Positions 54,630 to 64,000 of a DNA stretch of 64,000 bases are shown here, piece by piece. The first letter of the stretch is position 1; the number at the start of each line of letters is the position of its first letter. This DNA comes from Cinnamomum chago (lineage: Eukaryota; Streptophyta; Magnoliopsida; Laurales; Lauraceae). The notes under the pieces were generated by a model. The model had not been told where the DNA came from. It saw only the letters and a list, made by a program, of their open reading frames with translations, and did not search any database. The stretch is from NCBI GenBank assembly GCA_038049695.1, contig CP142452.1:77837501-77901500 (forward strand). The letters run 5' to 3'. The position numbers and the translations under genes were made by a program.

Positions 54630-55506
54630 GGATGTGAAAATTCTATATGGGGCTACCAGAATGGATTACTAGTTCTTATTAATCAATCAATGCAGCGGAA
54701 ATAAACCAATCAGACAATATAGAACTAGCTATCTACCAATCACACACCACAAGAAGGCAGACACAATATTTAACGTGGAAACCCTATCCAGGGAGAAAAA
54801 CCACGAACCAGAAATCAAGAGATAACGAACAGTTACAAGATATACTCACAAGCTCCTTTACCTAAGTCTGTACCTCGACCCAAGGACTGTAGTTATTCTT
54901 GCAAAGAATCCACTGACACGACATCCACCGCGCCCCGTTCTCCTTACTTGATCTCCTCACCCCTTGTCAACCAAGATGATCAATCTTCTACAAGAAAGTA
55001 GAAGCAGCAACAACTTTCTAGAGCAGCCCTTCAGAATAATCTCTCAATGGCTCTAGAGATTAACTCTCTCTAAAATATCTCTGACTCAGATCAATGAGAG
55101 TTGTGGTGGTTATCTAGGGTTGAGAGAAACACCCTATAAATAGCCCAATATTCGTGCCTAAGACTTAGTGCACAAGTAGGACTCAAACTAGGAAACAAAG
55201 TCTCAAAAGGAAACAACTTCGTGTGAAAATAGGAGACTTTCCCGGAATCTGCACACTGTCCGATCGATCGGTCATTCAGGTCCGATCGATCGGCTTGACA
55301 TTTAACTGAGACCTTTTTCTGACCGATCGATCGGTCTGAGGCTCCGATCGATCGGGCCTGGGAAAATTCGCCCGGTCTTCTTTTTCCCTTCAGCTCTTCC
55401 GGCGACGTAACCACAGTCCATTCTAAAATAAATTAGAAAATACAACTCAATGGACCCAGAGTTTTGTCCAACCCATGAATTAGCCAACAAAAATACTAAC
55501 AGGATG
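54630..55506 (-). mobile_element. Copia-type solo LTR in RLP2 exon 1, antisense to the gene
   Basis: The LTR is 54635-55501 (867 bp), flanked by GGATG at 54630-54634 and 55502-55506. Read on the minus strand it starts TGTTAGTATTTTTG and ends ATTTTCA. A TATA box (CTATTTATAGGG on the minus strand, 55132-55143) and a conserved-looking stretch near 54774-54804 (minus-strand TTTTTCTCCCTGGATAGGG) resemble Tnt1/Tork-type Copia LTRs. RLP1 at 8052-8062 shows the uninterrupted site. No internal Copia sequence remains. Its promoter would point away from RLP2 exon 2. Confidence 0.88.
55260..55355. repeat. Four CCGATCGATCGG palindromes in the Copia LTR
   Basis: Perfect 12-bp palindromes occur at 55260-55271, 55282-55293, 55323-55334 and 55344-55355. 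Start-to-start spacings are 22, 41 and 21 bases, close to two, four and two helical turns. In the orientation of the LTR they lie about 115-220 bases upstream of the TATA box, in U3. This looks like a regulatory array, but no known binding protein is implied by the sequence. Confidence 0.8.
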
Positions 55507-55527
55507 AATGGATCTGATATTCTCCAA

Positions 55528-56289
55528 GGTAATATGATTGCTCAGTCTGAATTAATTTTTATGTGTAAAAATCAATTACTATGTAAATATTAGGAGAATT
55601 CTAAGTCATAACCAGTTCTTTATTGTTGTTGATATTAATATTAATATTAATATTATTATTATTATTGGAAGAAAACTACTTTTGAAAGTGCCCACATATA
55701 ATGAATTATTCCCATCACAGGGAGCCCTCAACCCAATATATATACTCTTAATTTGCTTTTATCCTGTACGTTTTTGGAAGAAAAGAACTTTTGATACAGC
55801 CCACATGATAAATTCCTATCACATGGGGGCAATGAACTAAGGTGGATATAGCACTACTATAATTTAATTTATTAGAGTGATGGGCAAATCATTTTCCATC
55901 ACAGGCTAACACACTCATGATTAAGTGATGTTAGCACCTTTTATTTTCTATAAAAAATGACATCACTTGGCCTGGGCTGCTTTGCATTCATATTTAATTT
56001 TTTTTGCTCTTGTTCTAGAACGATGTTACTTTAAAAAATATGGGCCTCAAAATTTACGATTTGTGGCCTTTTGGCTATAAGTGGCCGGTCCAACATTCTG
56101 TGGCCCAGCCTATGCAGTGATTAGGCCTAACATTTAGGCCAAGGTTTCAGCAACACAAACTGAGAACTAGATTGAGTAGAAGAAGAGTGGAACACAAACC
56201 AAAGAAATAATGACTGTATTATTTTATGAAGCGAGGTGCTAATATTCTTCATGAGCAAAAATTAATAACTTTCTTTGTTTTTATTGTAG
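55528..56289 (+). other. RLP2 intron 1
   Basis: The intron runs from GTAATATG to ATTGTAG, phase 1, and is collinear with the RLP1 intron. It has a TTAATA/TTATTA microsatellite at about 55636-55666. The ATG-started reading frame that opens at 56226 includes intron sequence and is not the true start. Confidence 0.7.
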
Positions 56290-58124
56290 CATTTTGCAAA
56301 TTGCAATACTTGAAGGAACTCCAACTTCCTTCTAGTTCGCTGGAAGGTAAAATTCCTCATTGTATTGGAAAGATGCATTCCCTTCAACTCTTGGATTTAT
56401 CCGACAATCAACTGCAAGGGACCGTTTCTCCTTCGACATTCAACAACCTTACAATGATCACATATCTTTCTCTTTCTAACAATCACTTAGTTGATACAAT
56501 TCCATTTTCCATGTTTGCAAACCTCTCCAAACTCATTAGACTTGACCTATCAAACAATTACCAATTGGAAGTGGAAACTGAGTCGCCAAACTGGGTTCCT
56601 CATTTCCAACTAGAAAATCTAGACTTAGCAAACTGCAAGCTGAACAGACTTAGTGGCAGCATTTTCCCAAGTTTCCTCTCCACCCAACACACCTTAGGGT
56701 CCTTGGATCTGTCGAATTCCTCCCTCGCTGGTGACATTCCTTCTTATTTGTTATACAATTCTACGCTATCCATCTCGTTGCAAGGAAACTTTCTGAGTGG
56801 CCCATTTCCTCTTCCTCACCAAAATACAACTTCACCACTCACGTCACTTGACATATCAAACAATCTAGTTTATGGGTCACTTCCTGAAAACTTTGTTGAC
56901 CTCTTCCCTCTTTTATATTCTTGTGACATGTCTGCAAATGCTTTGCAAGGCAAGCTTCCTCCAAAAATGGGTATAGGGAATTTGGAGCGGCTGTTCTTGT
57001 CCGACAACAACTTCTCTGGAGAAATGCCCCCTGGCCTGATGAAAAGCCTCGGCTTGAGACATTACTTGGTCTTATCAAACAACAGATTGCAAGGTGAGAT
57101 GCTTCCAGGAAATGTAAGCATGGAAGCACTAGTATGCTTGAAGCTTGATGGCAATGAGTTCACCACCCCCCCTAACATCTCAAAAACTCCCAATTTGGTA
57201 ATCCTGAACATAAGGAACAACCATTTGTCAGGAAATATTTCGAGTTGGTTGCCTGTGCATCAGTATTTAACCGTGCTGTTGGCAAGGGGCAATCGTTTCG
57301 AAGGTTCGATTCCATCACATATTTGTCAAATGGAGTCATTGCACGTTTTGGATCTCTCTTATAATAGCCTTGGAGGAGCCGTTCCATCTTGCCTTGCTAG
57401 TGTTCCTTCTTGGAAGAGTAGAACTTCGGTTATTAACCCAGGGTTCGATCGCACTCCAATTGATTTAATCACCAAAGGAATATCATACAATTATACAGGC
57501 TTGCCTTTCCAGTGGCTGACTTTGATTGATTTGTCGTTGAACAAGTTGACGGGAGCTATTCCATTTGAAATGGGAAATATGACAGGGCTAGGGTCATTGA
57601 ACTTGTCACACAACCTTCTTAACGGTCCCTTGCCAGTATCATATCAAAATATGGAGAACTTGGAGAGTTTGGATCTTTCACATAATAATCTCACAGGAAA
57701 AATCCCTCAAGAATTCACCAATCTTAGTTTCTTGAGTACTTTCAATGTTGCTTTTAATAACCTATCAGGTGAGATTCCATCCCAAGGACATTTTCTCACA
57801 TTTACAAATAGTAGCTATGAGGGGAATCAAGGTCTCTGTGGCACACCGTTGACAGTAGATTGCTCATCAAATAATCCCAAGCATCCCAATGAAAATGGGA
57901 AAGTAGAAGAAAAAGAAGAAAATGGGATCCTCGACAATGATTTGTTTTACTACTCATGTGTGGCCATCTCATACTGTTTGGGTTTTTGGGGCTCCATTGG
58001 CCTTCTCTTTTTCAGGAGTTGGAGGAAAAAATTCTACATGACCATGGATGCATTTCAAGATTGGTGTTTTTGGAAACTTTGGAGAATGGTGAGATACATT
58101 AGAAATCGATGTTGTAATCAGTAA

Positions 58125-58326
58125 TATAAGAATTTGCATGAAAGAATGTAATGTTCATGAATGAATGTTACGCCATCTTTATATTCTTTGTGGTCATTAT
58201 GTGTTGGTGCATCTTGATGGGTGTTTTCATATGAAATATTATTATGTGCTAAGTTTGGAACCTAGGGGTAAAAATTTGGCTGATGATCAGTTCAACCCTT
58301 TGCTGATCATGTAGTCTTGTTGTTGG
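58125..58326 (+). other. RLP2 3' flank
   Basis: Sequence after the RLP2 stop; the first part is conserved in the two RLP tail remnants (for example GAATTTGCATGAAA). It leads directly into the RIBA tail of the next module. No polyadenylation signal can be fixed with confidence. Confidence 0.5.
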
Positions 58327-58520
58327 AAGGGGTTTGGTTTAGTAGTTGTTGGACGAGTTCTTCTGTTATCCCCACATTATAGAAAAATTGGAGACTCTTA
58401 GAGGCCAAACCTAATAAAATGGGCCACGTTTATGGCTCAGATTGGCCCGGACCCATAGCTGAATTGGTTAACCTAATTGTTAATAATACAGACAGAGCCA
58501 ATAAGGGGCAGACAAATTGA
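58327..58520 (+). pseudogene. Third RIBA tail, decayed
   Basis: It matches 40910-41099 (GTTGTTGGACGAG, CTTAGAGGC, AAAATGGGCCACGTTTATGG) and ends at TGA 58518-58520. Only about two thirds of the last RIBA exon is present, with several indels that break the frame near CTGTTATCCCCACATT. Its 3' flank to about 58665 is also collinear with that of the other copies. It shows that the RIBA-RLP module was repeated at least three times. Confidence 0.75.
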
Positions 58521-59342
58521 AGTAAAAAATGAGGCCACAAGTGTCATTGGTCTCTTTCTTGCCCCGCGTTCCTTTGTTCACAGTCAAAATATCTTGTGTT
58601 TACTTTGAAATTGACAATTGATGACAATATGAACACCTATTGACATTAACAGGTTTCAATTAATAGGGTATCTGTTTGCCATGGTGGGTGCCACGCGTCT
58701 TGACTAGGATTATTCGACTAGGGTCTTTCCCACGCGTCTTGCCAGCGATTTCTCGTTGACTGGTTGGATATAAATAAAAGGGAGAATTTCAAAAAAGGCC
58801 TTTAAGCTTCTACCTTATTTTATAAAAAATATAAAATTTAAAAATTTTCAAATTAGTCCTTAAGTTTTACAGGAAGTTCTCAATTAAGGAGATCCACCCA
58901 CTTAAAGCTATTTTTCAACAACTTTTTTCCCAAATTTTATTAAAATATCCCAATTACCCTTCATTAAAATGAAATTCTCTTTCACTTCCTCAATAGTCTC
59001 CTCGTTTCCTTCACCACAGCATTCTCATGATGATCAAGAACAGTTAGTGTTTCCACAATGATTGACCGCATATAGTGGCTGCTGAAACTGTCTTGGATCT
59101 AAATGAAGGGTAATTTGGGTATTTTTAAAATATTGAGGGAGAAAGTTGTTATAAAATACCTTTAAAAGGTGATACGTTCTTAATTGAAACTGACTTGAAA
59201 ACTTCAGGACTAATTTGAAAAGTTTTGAAACTTGTGTCATTTTTTGAAATAAGGTAAAAACTTAAGGCCTTATTTAAAAATTTCCCTAAATAAAAAAATA
59301 AAATGAAAGGTCTCAGAAGGGAGAGAGTGAAACAACAAGAAG
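58521..59342. other. Intergenic DNA before RLP3
   Basis: The first 145 bases are RIBA 3' flank. The rest is AT-rich with no gene. Compared with modules A and C the long intergenic region is absent here, so RLP3 stands only about 0.8 kb from the RIBA tail. Confidence 0.5.
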
Positions 59343-60110
59343 ATGAAAAGCTCCTACATCGTCGTGGTGGTGGTGGTGAATTTGTTGAGTTGTTTTGTTG
59401 AGTGTGAAGGGTGTTTGAAGGAGGAGAGGTCACTTCTCTTGCAGCTTAAAAACTCCTTCAACCCTCCAAATGGATCTCGTGACCCCTTTATTGACTGGGA
59501 AGGAGAGAGATGCTGCCAGTGGGTCTGGGCTGTTTGCAACAAGTCATCTCATGTGCTAGTGCTTGATCAGTCGGCAGTAAGAGATGGAGTATCAGAGCAG
59601 CTGGAAGTCTAGGGATGTAAATGGGTACTCGATTCTCCGATTACCCGGAGGTTCCGACCTGTTAAAAATCGAGTCTGAGTACTTATTTAGGCCCCGATAA
59701 GTAAATGAGTCTTAGTCCGGTTCCACCTTGGTTCGGACCCGGTGGACCCGTCGACCCGAGACCTGATATATTACTTCAATTTTCGAAAATCTCTCCTAAA
59801 CACAATGTTTTTTTTTTAATATCATTCTCTACCTAAACCTAGACTCGGATCCAAACACGTCCCATATATGGTTCCGGTTCCGATTACGGAGCCAAGAAAC
59901 TGGTTCCAAAACAGTTACGGGTCCGGATCAGGTTCCACCTTGTCCTTAACGGTTCCGGGTCCACCATGGACTTGAACCGAAACCGACCCGTTTACAATCC
60001 TAGATAGAACGTGGTACGGTACCCAATCATTACCATATTTGCTCAGTTCAAACAACTGAAAGAGCTGCATCTGTCCGATAATCATATAGGTGGATCTGAT
60101 ACCCTTCATG
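59343..60110 (+). pseudogene. RLP3: receptor-like protein exon 1, broken by a MITE
   Basis: It starts MKSSYIVVVVVVNLLSC (signal peptide), then EERSLLLQLKNSFN and ERCCQWVWAVCN of the LRR N-terminal cap. At 59610 an inserted element introduces TAG. Exon sequence resumes at about 60003 with IFAQFKQLKELHLSDNHIGG, up to a donor CATG|GTAAATACG at 60111, in a shifted frame. No LRR exon follows. The only other RLP sequence downstream is the tail remnant at 62994. It is more diverged from RLP1 and RLP2 than those are from each other. Confidence 0.8.
59610..60002. mobile_element. MITE-like insertion in RLP3 exon 1
   Basis: The left end TAGGGATGTAAATGGGTA and the reverse of the right end, TAGGATTGTAAACGGGTC, form an imperfect inverted repeat. 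The interior is full of GGTTCCG/CGGAACC- and GGGTCC-type motifs in both directions. The ends look hAT-like, but no 8-bp duplication is preserved. A palindromic CTAG at both borders leaves the true ends uncertain by a few bases. Confidence 0.65.
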
Positions 60111-60199
60111 GTAAATACGTTTCCTCATGCTCAACTTCATTTTTGCTCATTATGGTAAATACGTTTCCTCATGCTCGGCTTCATTTTTGCTCGTTTTGA
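60110..60199 (+). repeat. 44-bp tandem duplication covering the RLP3 splice donor
   Basis: GGTAAATACGTTTCCTCATG occurs at 60110 and again at 60154, each preceded by ATG, so the donor site itself is doubled. A third shorter piece is near 60245. Confidence 0.75.
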
Positions 60200-60930
60200 G
60201 TTACATCTGAATTATGTATTTGAATATGTTTCCTCATCCTCAGCTCCAAGGTAATATGTTTCCTCATGCTCACATCCATTGAAGTATGATATGACATTAT
60301 ACAAATGTTTACCATATGTAATTGTACACCCGAGTCACATGACCACATCGAGCTCGCTCAGGTCTTTCGTGTTAGAAAAAATAATAAAATATAATTGAGA
60401 TGGATCAGCTGAGTCGCGAATCGGGCTTTCTTATAAGACAAAAAAATGCCCCCACAACACATTATGGCAAAAAAAAATAAAATGAGCTACTCTATCAATT
60501 CAAATGATCCAAGCCCAAGCCCAAGCCCAAGCCCAAGCCCTTTCATACCATCTTAATGGAGTGTCACGTATAAGCATATTTAAAATGCCTTTTTCATTTC
60601 AGTCATATCCGATGTGGGATTCTATTTAAGAAGCCTGAAAGGTTCTTTACCATTTTGAAAATTTCCAACATTTGGCACCCTTATTAGTAGGACAGGTATT
60701 TCTTTTGAAGGAGCATTATGGCAAGTTTGGAAACTATTGTGGATTCTATGGATTGTGGAGTCCACTGAGTACTTGCTTGTGGAATCCTCGGGTGTGAATT
60801 TTACTCCCATGGAATCCATAATTTTTTTGTATAGCGACAGAGAGAGAAGGGAGAGCGTATATTTATCATGTGAAAAGTTATAAATCTGGTTCTTCCTACT
60901 TCGGCCTCTATTGACCCCCTATAAATAGTG
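60200..60930. other. Unassigned DNA with an AAGCCC repeat
   Basis: Contains five tandem AAGCCC units at about 60510-60540 and no credible ORF. It connects RLP3 to block D2. Confidence 0.4.
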
Positions 60931-63900
60931 TTGTTATTATTTTTGTATATTTTAGCATTTTACTTTAAGCACAGTGGTCAAGCTTTTGAAATAATCATTA
61001 TAGATTGATTTCCTATATAGTCATTAATTTTTTATGATAATCATTATATAGTAAAACTAAACCCAAATGAATACATAATATATAGAATTGATCAACAAAA
61101 ATAATAAGTTACTATTATTTATAAAAAATAACAACATTATTGAAAAAAAAAACCCACACTAACAAAGTGGAACTGAAGAAAGAGGAGGGAACTTTTCATG
61201 TAATTAATGTGCTACCATGTAAGCTTGTCAAGGGAGAAACGGTGGAGTTTGAGTTTTGCGTGTGTGGCTTTGACTTTTATAATTGTTATGTAAAAGAAGT
61301 GGAATACTAATATAGACCCACTATAAAAATCACAATTATTAAGACAAATATCCTTACTATTTATGGGGTATCCCCAAGTTTCATCTTAATCTGGGTTATT
61401 TCCACTGTTAGATTTATTCTTTGCACAAAAAAAAAGTCTATATAAATATTTAGTATCATGTTTTTTTTATCAAATAATTAATCCAACAGTGTGGCTATTT
61501 CCAATGAAGATAAAATTTTGGGTTGTCCTATCTACCTGAAAAAAGTTTATTTAATTTGAATGGTTGGATTTCAATACTTGGTCCCCACCATGTCATTCCC
61601 TCCTTTTAATTCAAAATTTATCAAAATCAAAGCCTTAGATGAGAGTGAGTTGTAGCTTTGTATCTGTGGAATGGTTTGATGACACGGTTAGCAAAGGGCA
61701 AACACCTGTTTACTTGATCTCATGTTCCATGCACTAAAGAAAACTCTTCCTTCTCCTCCTTCGGTGTTTCTTCTTCTAAAGGATTTGTAGAAGCTCCAAA
61801 GGAATGAGTTGATAGGGAAAATGTCACATAAACATGAGATCCTAAGCTTTATCTCACAATCCAAAATGTGGATTCTCGCAAAAAAATAAAAAGAAAAAGA
61901 AAAAGAAGGTGATCATATCCTATATTATCTCTTATAATTTCTTATGAAAATGAATATAAATATAAAAGACTATACATGGGTTCTACGGGTTAGGTGGGTC
62001 AGCCCTAACCTGACCCATTTTTCTACGGGTAAGAAAAACATAACCCGTAAGCGACTCGTATTTTATGCGGGCCGGGTTATGCGGGTTATATATGGGTCGG
62101 GTTGGCAGTCCGGGTTACGTTTTGCCACCTCTGATCTTAGGTATATTTCTGGATGGACCATCAACTTTCTAGCGTTTAATTTAATTACTAGGTTGGTCAT
62201 TTTTCAATCATGGGGGAGCCCTAAACCCTAATCTTCAATATTCCTTTATGGGCCTGTTTGATAGTAAGGCAATGCATTGAAATTATTGGAACTCAATATT
62301 ATTAATCAAATGGGCCCTTAGTAAAGTAGTTTTAACAAACCAAGATGGTGATCTATTTGAGATCATTTGTTTCCTTGGGTTTAGTTTAATTGGATAATGT
62401 TGACAGTCATTTCCTATCGAAGGAAAGATCGATTGATGGTGCCTAATCATCTAATCCTTGACTTCTTAGCTTGTTTGATTAAAAGGCATCGCTTAGAGTA
62501 CTAGCCTATAAAGTTTACACTGTACGTCCTCAGGTTTCGATATGATGAACCCTTTAATTTTAACTAGCCGCCGCTCCATCACCTTTCGCGTAGCCCATTT
62601 AATCATTAGGCTCAACAGTCAGGCCAAGGTTTCGGAAATAGAAACTTGGTAGAACGGCCCAGATTATTCATTTAGAAAAATAGCTCGTAGTTAACTCTAA
62701 GGTATATTTCGAAATAGAGAATTAGAGTTCATCTAACCGATCCCAATATAGTGGGGGCAAGGCTTTGATGATTATGCGTTAACTCGTAAGAATAAAAGAT
62801 ATCAATTAAATAATTGAAAGGGCCAAATAACTTTTAGGTCCTAGCCTAACCAAACCCATTAACACCCAAACTACATAGAACTAGACTGAGTAGAGGAATA
62901 AAACTACCATTAAAGCCTTGTTTGGCGAATCTAATTATCTATTATAAATAAAAATGATTCAAATAGGGGGCCGAATGGAAAGTCTTATTTTTTGGACCTA
63001 TTTCAAGATTGGTGTTTTTGGAAATTTTGGAGAATGGCACGCTGTGTTAGGATTCGATGTTGTAATTAGTAATGTGAGAACTTGCATGAAACAATATGAT
63101 GCTATCTTTGTGCGCTCTTTGATTCTTATGTATTAATACATCATGTAGTGATTCCATTTGGAATTTATTATGTTTTCATCCTCGATTCTACAAGGGCAGG
63201 CCTCCTAGAGTTGATTTTCTAGGTCCATCTCTGTAAATCCATTGGTGGGACCGAGCTCATCTAAAATCCAAAGCACTAAAAAAAAAAAAAAAAAAAAAGA
63301 AAATCCATCTCCCCCTGGTTTTATCTCTAAGCCAAATTTTGTTCCCAATGGAGTTTTGCCCATCCTCATGTTTATTGCATTATAAGGTATGACTTCATTT
63401 TTTTATTTTTTATTTTATTTTTTGCTTCTTTTAGATTAGGTGAGACATAACTTTGATTTTAAAACAAATGACAATAATTTTGAGTGGTTTAGATTTTCAA
63501 GATCGCTACCGCTTATGGGTTTGAAGTGTCACTGTTACCTCAGGATGCTGATTCGTTACATATTATAAAATCTTACAAAATTTGCAGGTAGACTTCAAAA
63601 TTATACATAATTCGGGGTAAAATGAATTTGAAGTGGGGTGGTGCTAGGGAAAGGAAAATTTTTAGACGAGGAATGAACCAATGGGAGACTTACGAGGAAA
63701 AACCAAAAATAAAGTGAAGGCTGTTAAGAGCATTGCGATTTGCTTATAAATTCCACTTTAATCGATTGCATTTACAAAAAATCTTGTTAAGAGAATTCAG
63801 AAATGCTTATAATATTCCACTTTAAATTATTCTATTTACAAAAACATCCTGTGCGATCATGGCCGTCTTTCTAAACATAGATTACTGAGCACCTTTGTGG

Positions 63901-64000
63901 GCCTTGCTACACCATATGAAAGGAGAACTAATGATCAGAAATCTACAAAGAATTCGATTTGATGGATGGTGTCTAGCTTTAAATAAGATGGCTCACAAGA
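60931..64000. repeat. Block D2: second copy of block D, to the window edge
   Basis: Near-identical to 23873-26822, and here uninterrupted by the Tat-like element at its left end. That gives the empty site for the insertion at 23872. It holds the decayed hAT-like MITE at about 61976-62137 and about 170 extra bases at 62798-62965. No gene other than the RLP tail remnant is seen. It continues past the window. Confidence 0.8.
62994..63150 (+). pseudogene. RLP remnant: C-terminal tail only (block D2 copy)
   Basis: Same remnant as 25771-25930, with codons for FQDWCFWKFWRM. The 60-codon ORF across it (62954-63136) starts outside the homology. It probably marks the true 3' end of the RLP3 locus, the LRR exon having been lost or replaced by block D DNA. 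Confidence 0.65.

Larger units (their letters stand above)
54278..58124 (+). pseudogene. RLP2: receptor-like protein gene, exon 1 split by a solo LTR
   Basis: Exon 1 (54278-54634, resuming 55507-55527) gives a signal peptide, the cap motif EERSLLLQLKSS and GGQNCCEWGG. Exon 2 (56290-58124) is intact, about 611 codons. It has about 18 LRRs (LQLLDLSDNQLQG, LESLDLSHNNLTG) and a short non-LRR island near 57400-57520. The end cap GLCGTPL, an acidic juxtamembrane stretch, a membrane helix (YCLGFWGSIGLLFF) and a short basic tail follow. There is no kinase, so it is an RLP: a plasma-membrane receptor that would need a partner kinase such as SOBIR1. The donor is CAAG|GTAATATG and the acceptor ATTGTAG|CATTTTGC, phase 1. 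The LTR at 54635-55501 introduces TGA directly after the target site. Without removal of the LTR from RNA the receptor cannot be made. Confidence 0.88.

Noticed and set aside
1..64000. A new multi-gene defence or metabolic system
   Set aside because: All host genes found are broken RIBA and RLP copies, and everything else assignable is transposon-derived. Nothing supports a working gene cluster.

Overview
This is a eudicot-type plant nuclear window. It is AT-rich and intron-containing, with plant L1 LINEs, a CACTA element, MITEs, LTR retrotransposons, receptor-like-protein (RLP) genes and a plant RIBA riboflavin-biosynthesis gene. The species cannot be named from the sequence. I found no host gene that is intact from start to stop. 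The longest uninterrupted coding regions are the two ORFs of nested LINEs (9002-12598 and 12773-14782) and the second exon of one RLP gene (56290-58124).

The underlying layout is a repeated host module: RIBA 3' end, then intergenic DNA, then RLP. Module A is 1669-8902, with a decayed last RIBA exon at 3623-3869 and RLP1 at 7721-8902. Module C is 34948-58124, with five decayed RIBA exons at 34948-41099 and RLP2 at 54278-58124. A third set is a RIBA tail at 58327-58520 followed by RLP3 at 59343-60110. Another copy of the RLP upstream region, lacking the gene, lies at about 27319-31220 (block B). Two near-identical blocks of about 3 kb, 23873-26822 and 60931-64000, each end in a remnant of the RLP C-terminus.

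Mobile elements fill and break this scaffold, and the duplicated copies act as empty-site controls that fix many insertion borders to the base. From left to right they are: the 3' end of a Tat-like Ty3/gypsy element (1-1668); a related solo LTR (2165-2977); a hAT-type MITE (7193-7531); two nested L1 LINEs (8918-12727 and 12743-18087); an unclassified LTR-like segment (18088-20230); a second Tat-like element with an antisense spliced ORF (about 20281-23872); a tRNA-derived SINE (about 27140-27370); a Mutator-like element carrying a DMP (DUF679) gene fragment (28185-29828); two Tourist-like MITEs (30037-30463 and 35593-36033); an 8.8-kb CACTA element (41529-50323); a Copia-type solo LTR inside RLP2 exon 1 (54635-55501); and a MITE inside RLP3 (59610-60002).

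Functionally the window reads as a graveyard of a small RLP/RIBA cluster. RLP1 is cut by the LINEs, RLP2 by an antisense LTR, and RLP3 by a MITE and loss of its LRR exon. All RIBA copies carry frameshifts or a stop. I found no new multi-gene system. The observations most worth a second look are the DMP-carrying Mutator element, the evenly spaced palindrome array in the Copia LTR, the CACTA element with a second inner CACTA-like terminus and a purine minisatellite, and the conserved antisense gene of the Tat-like elements.
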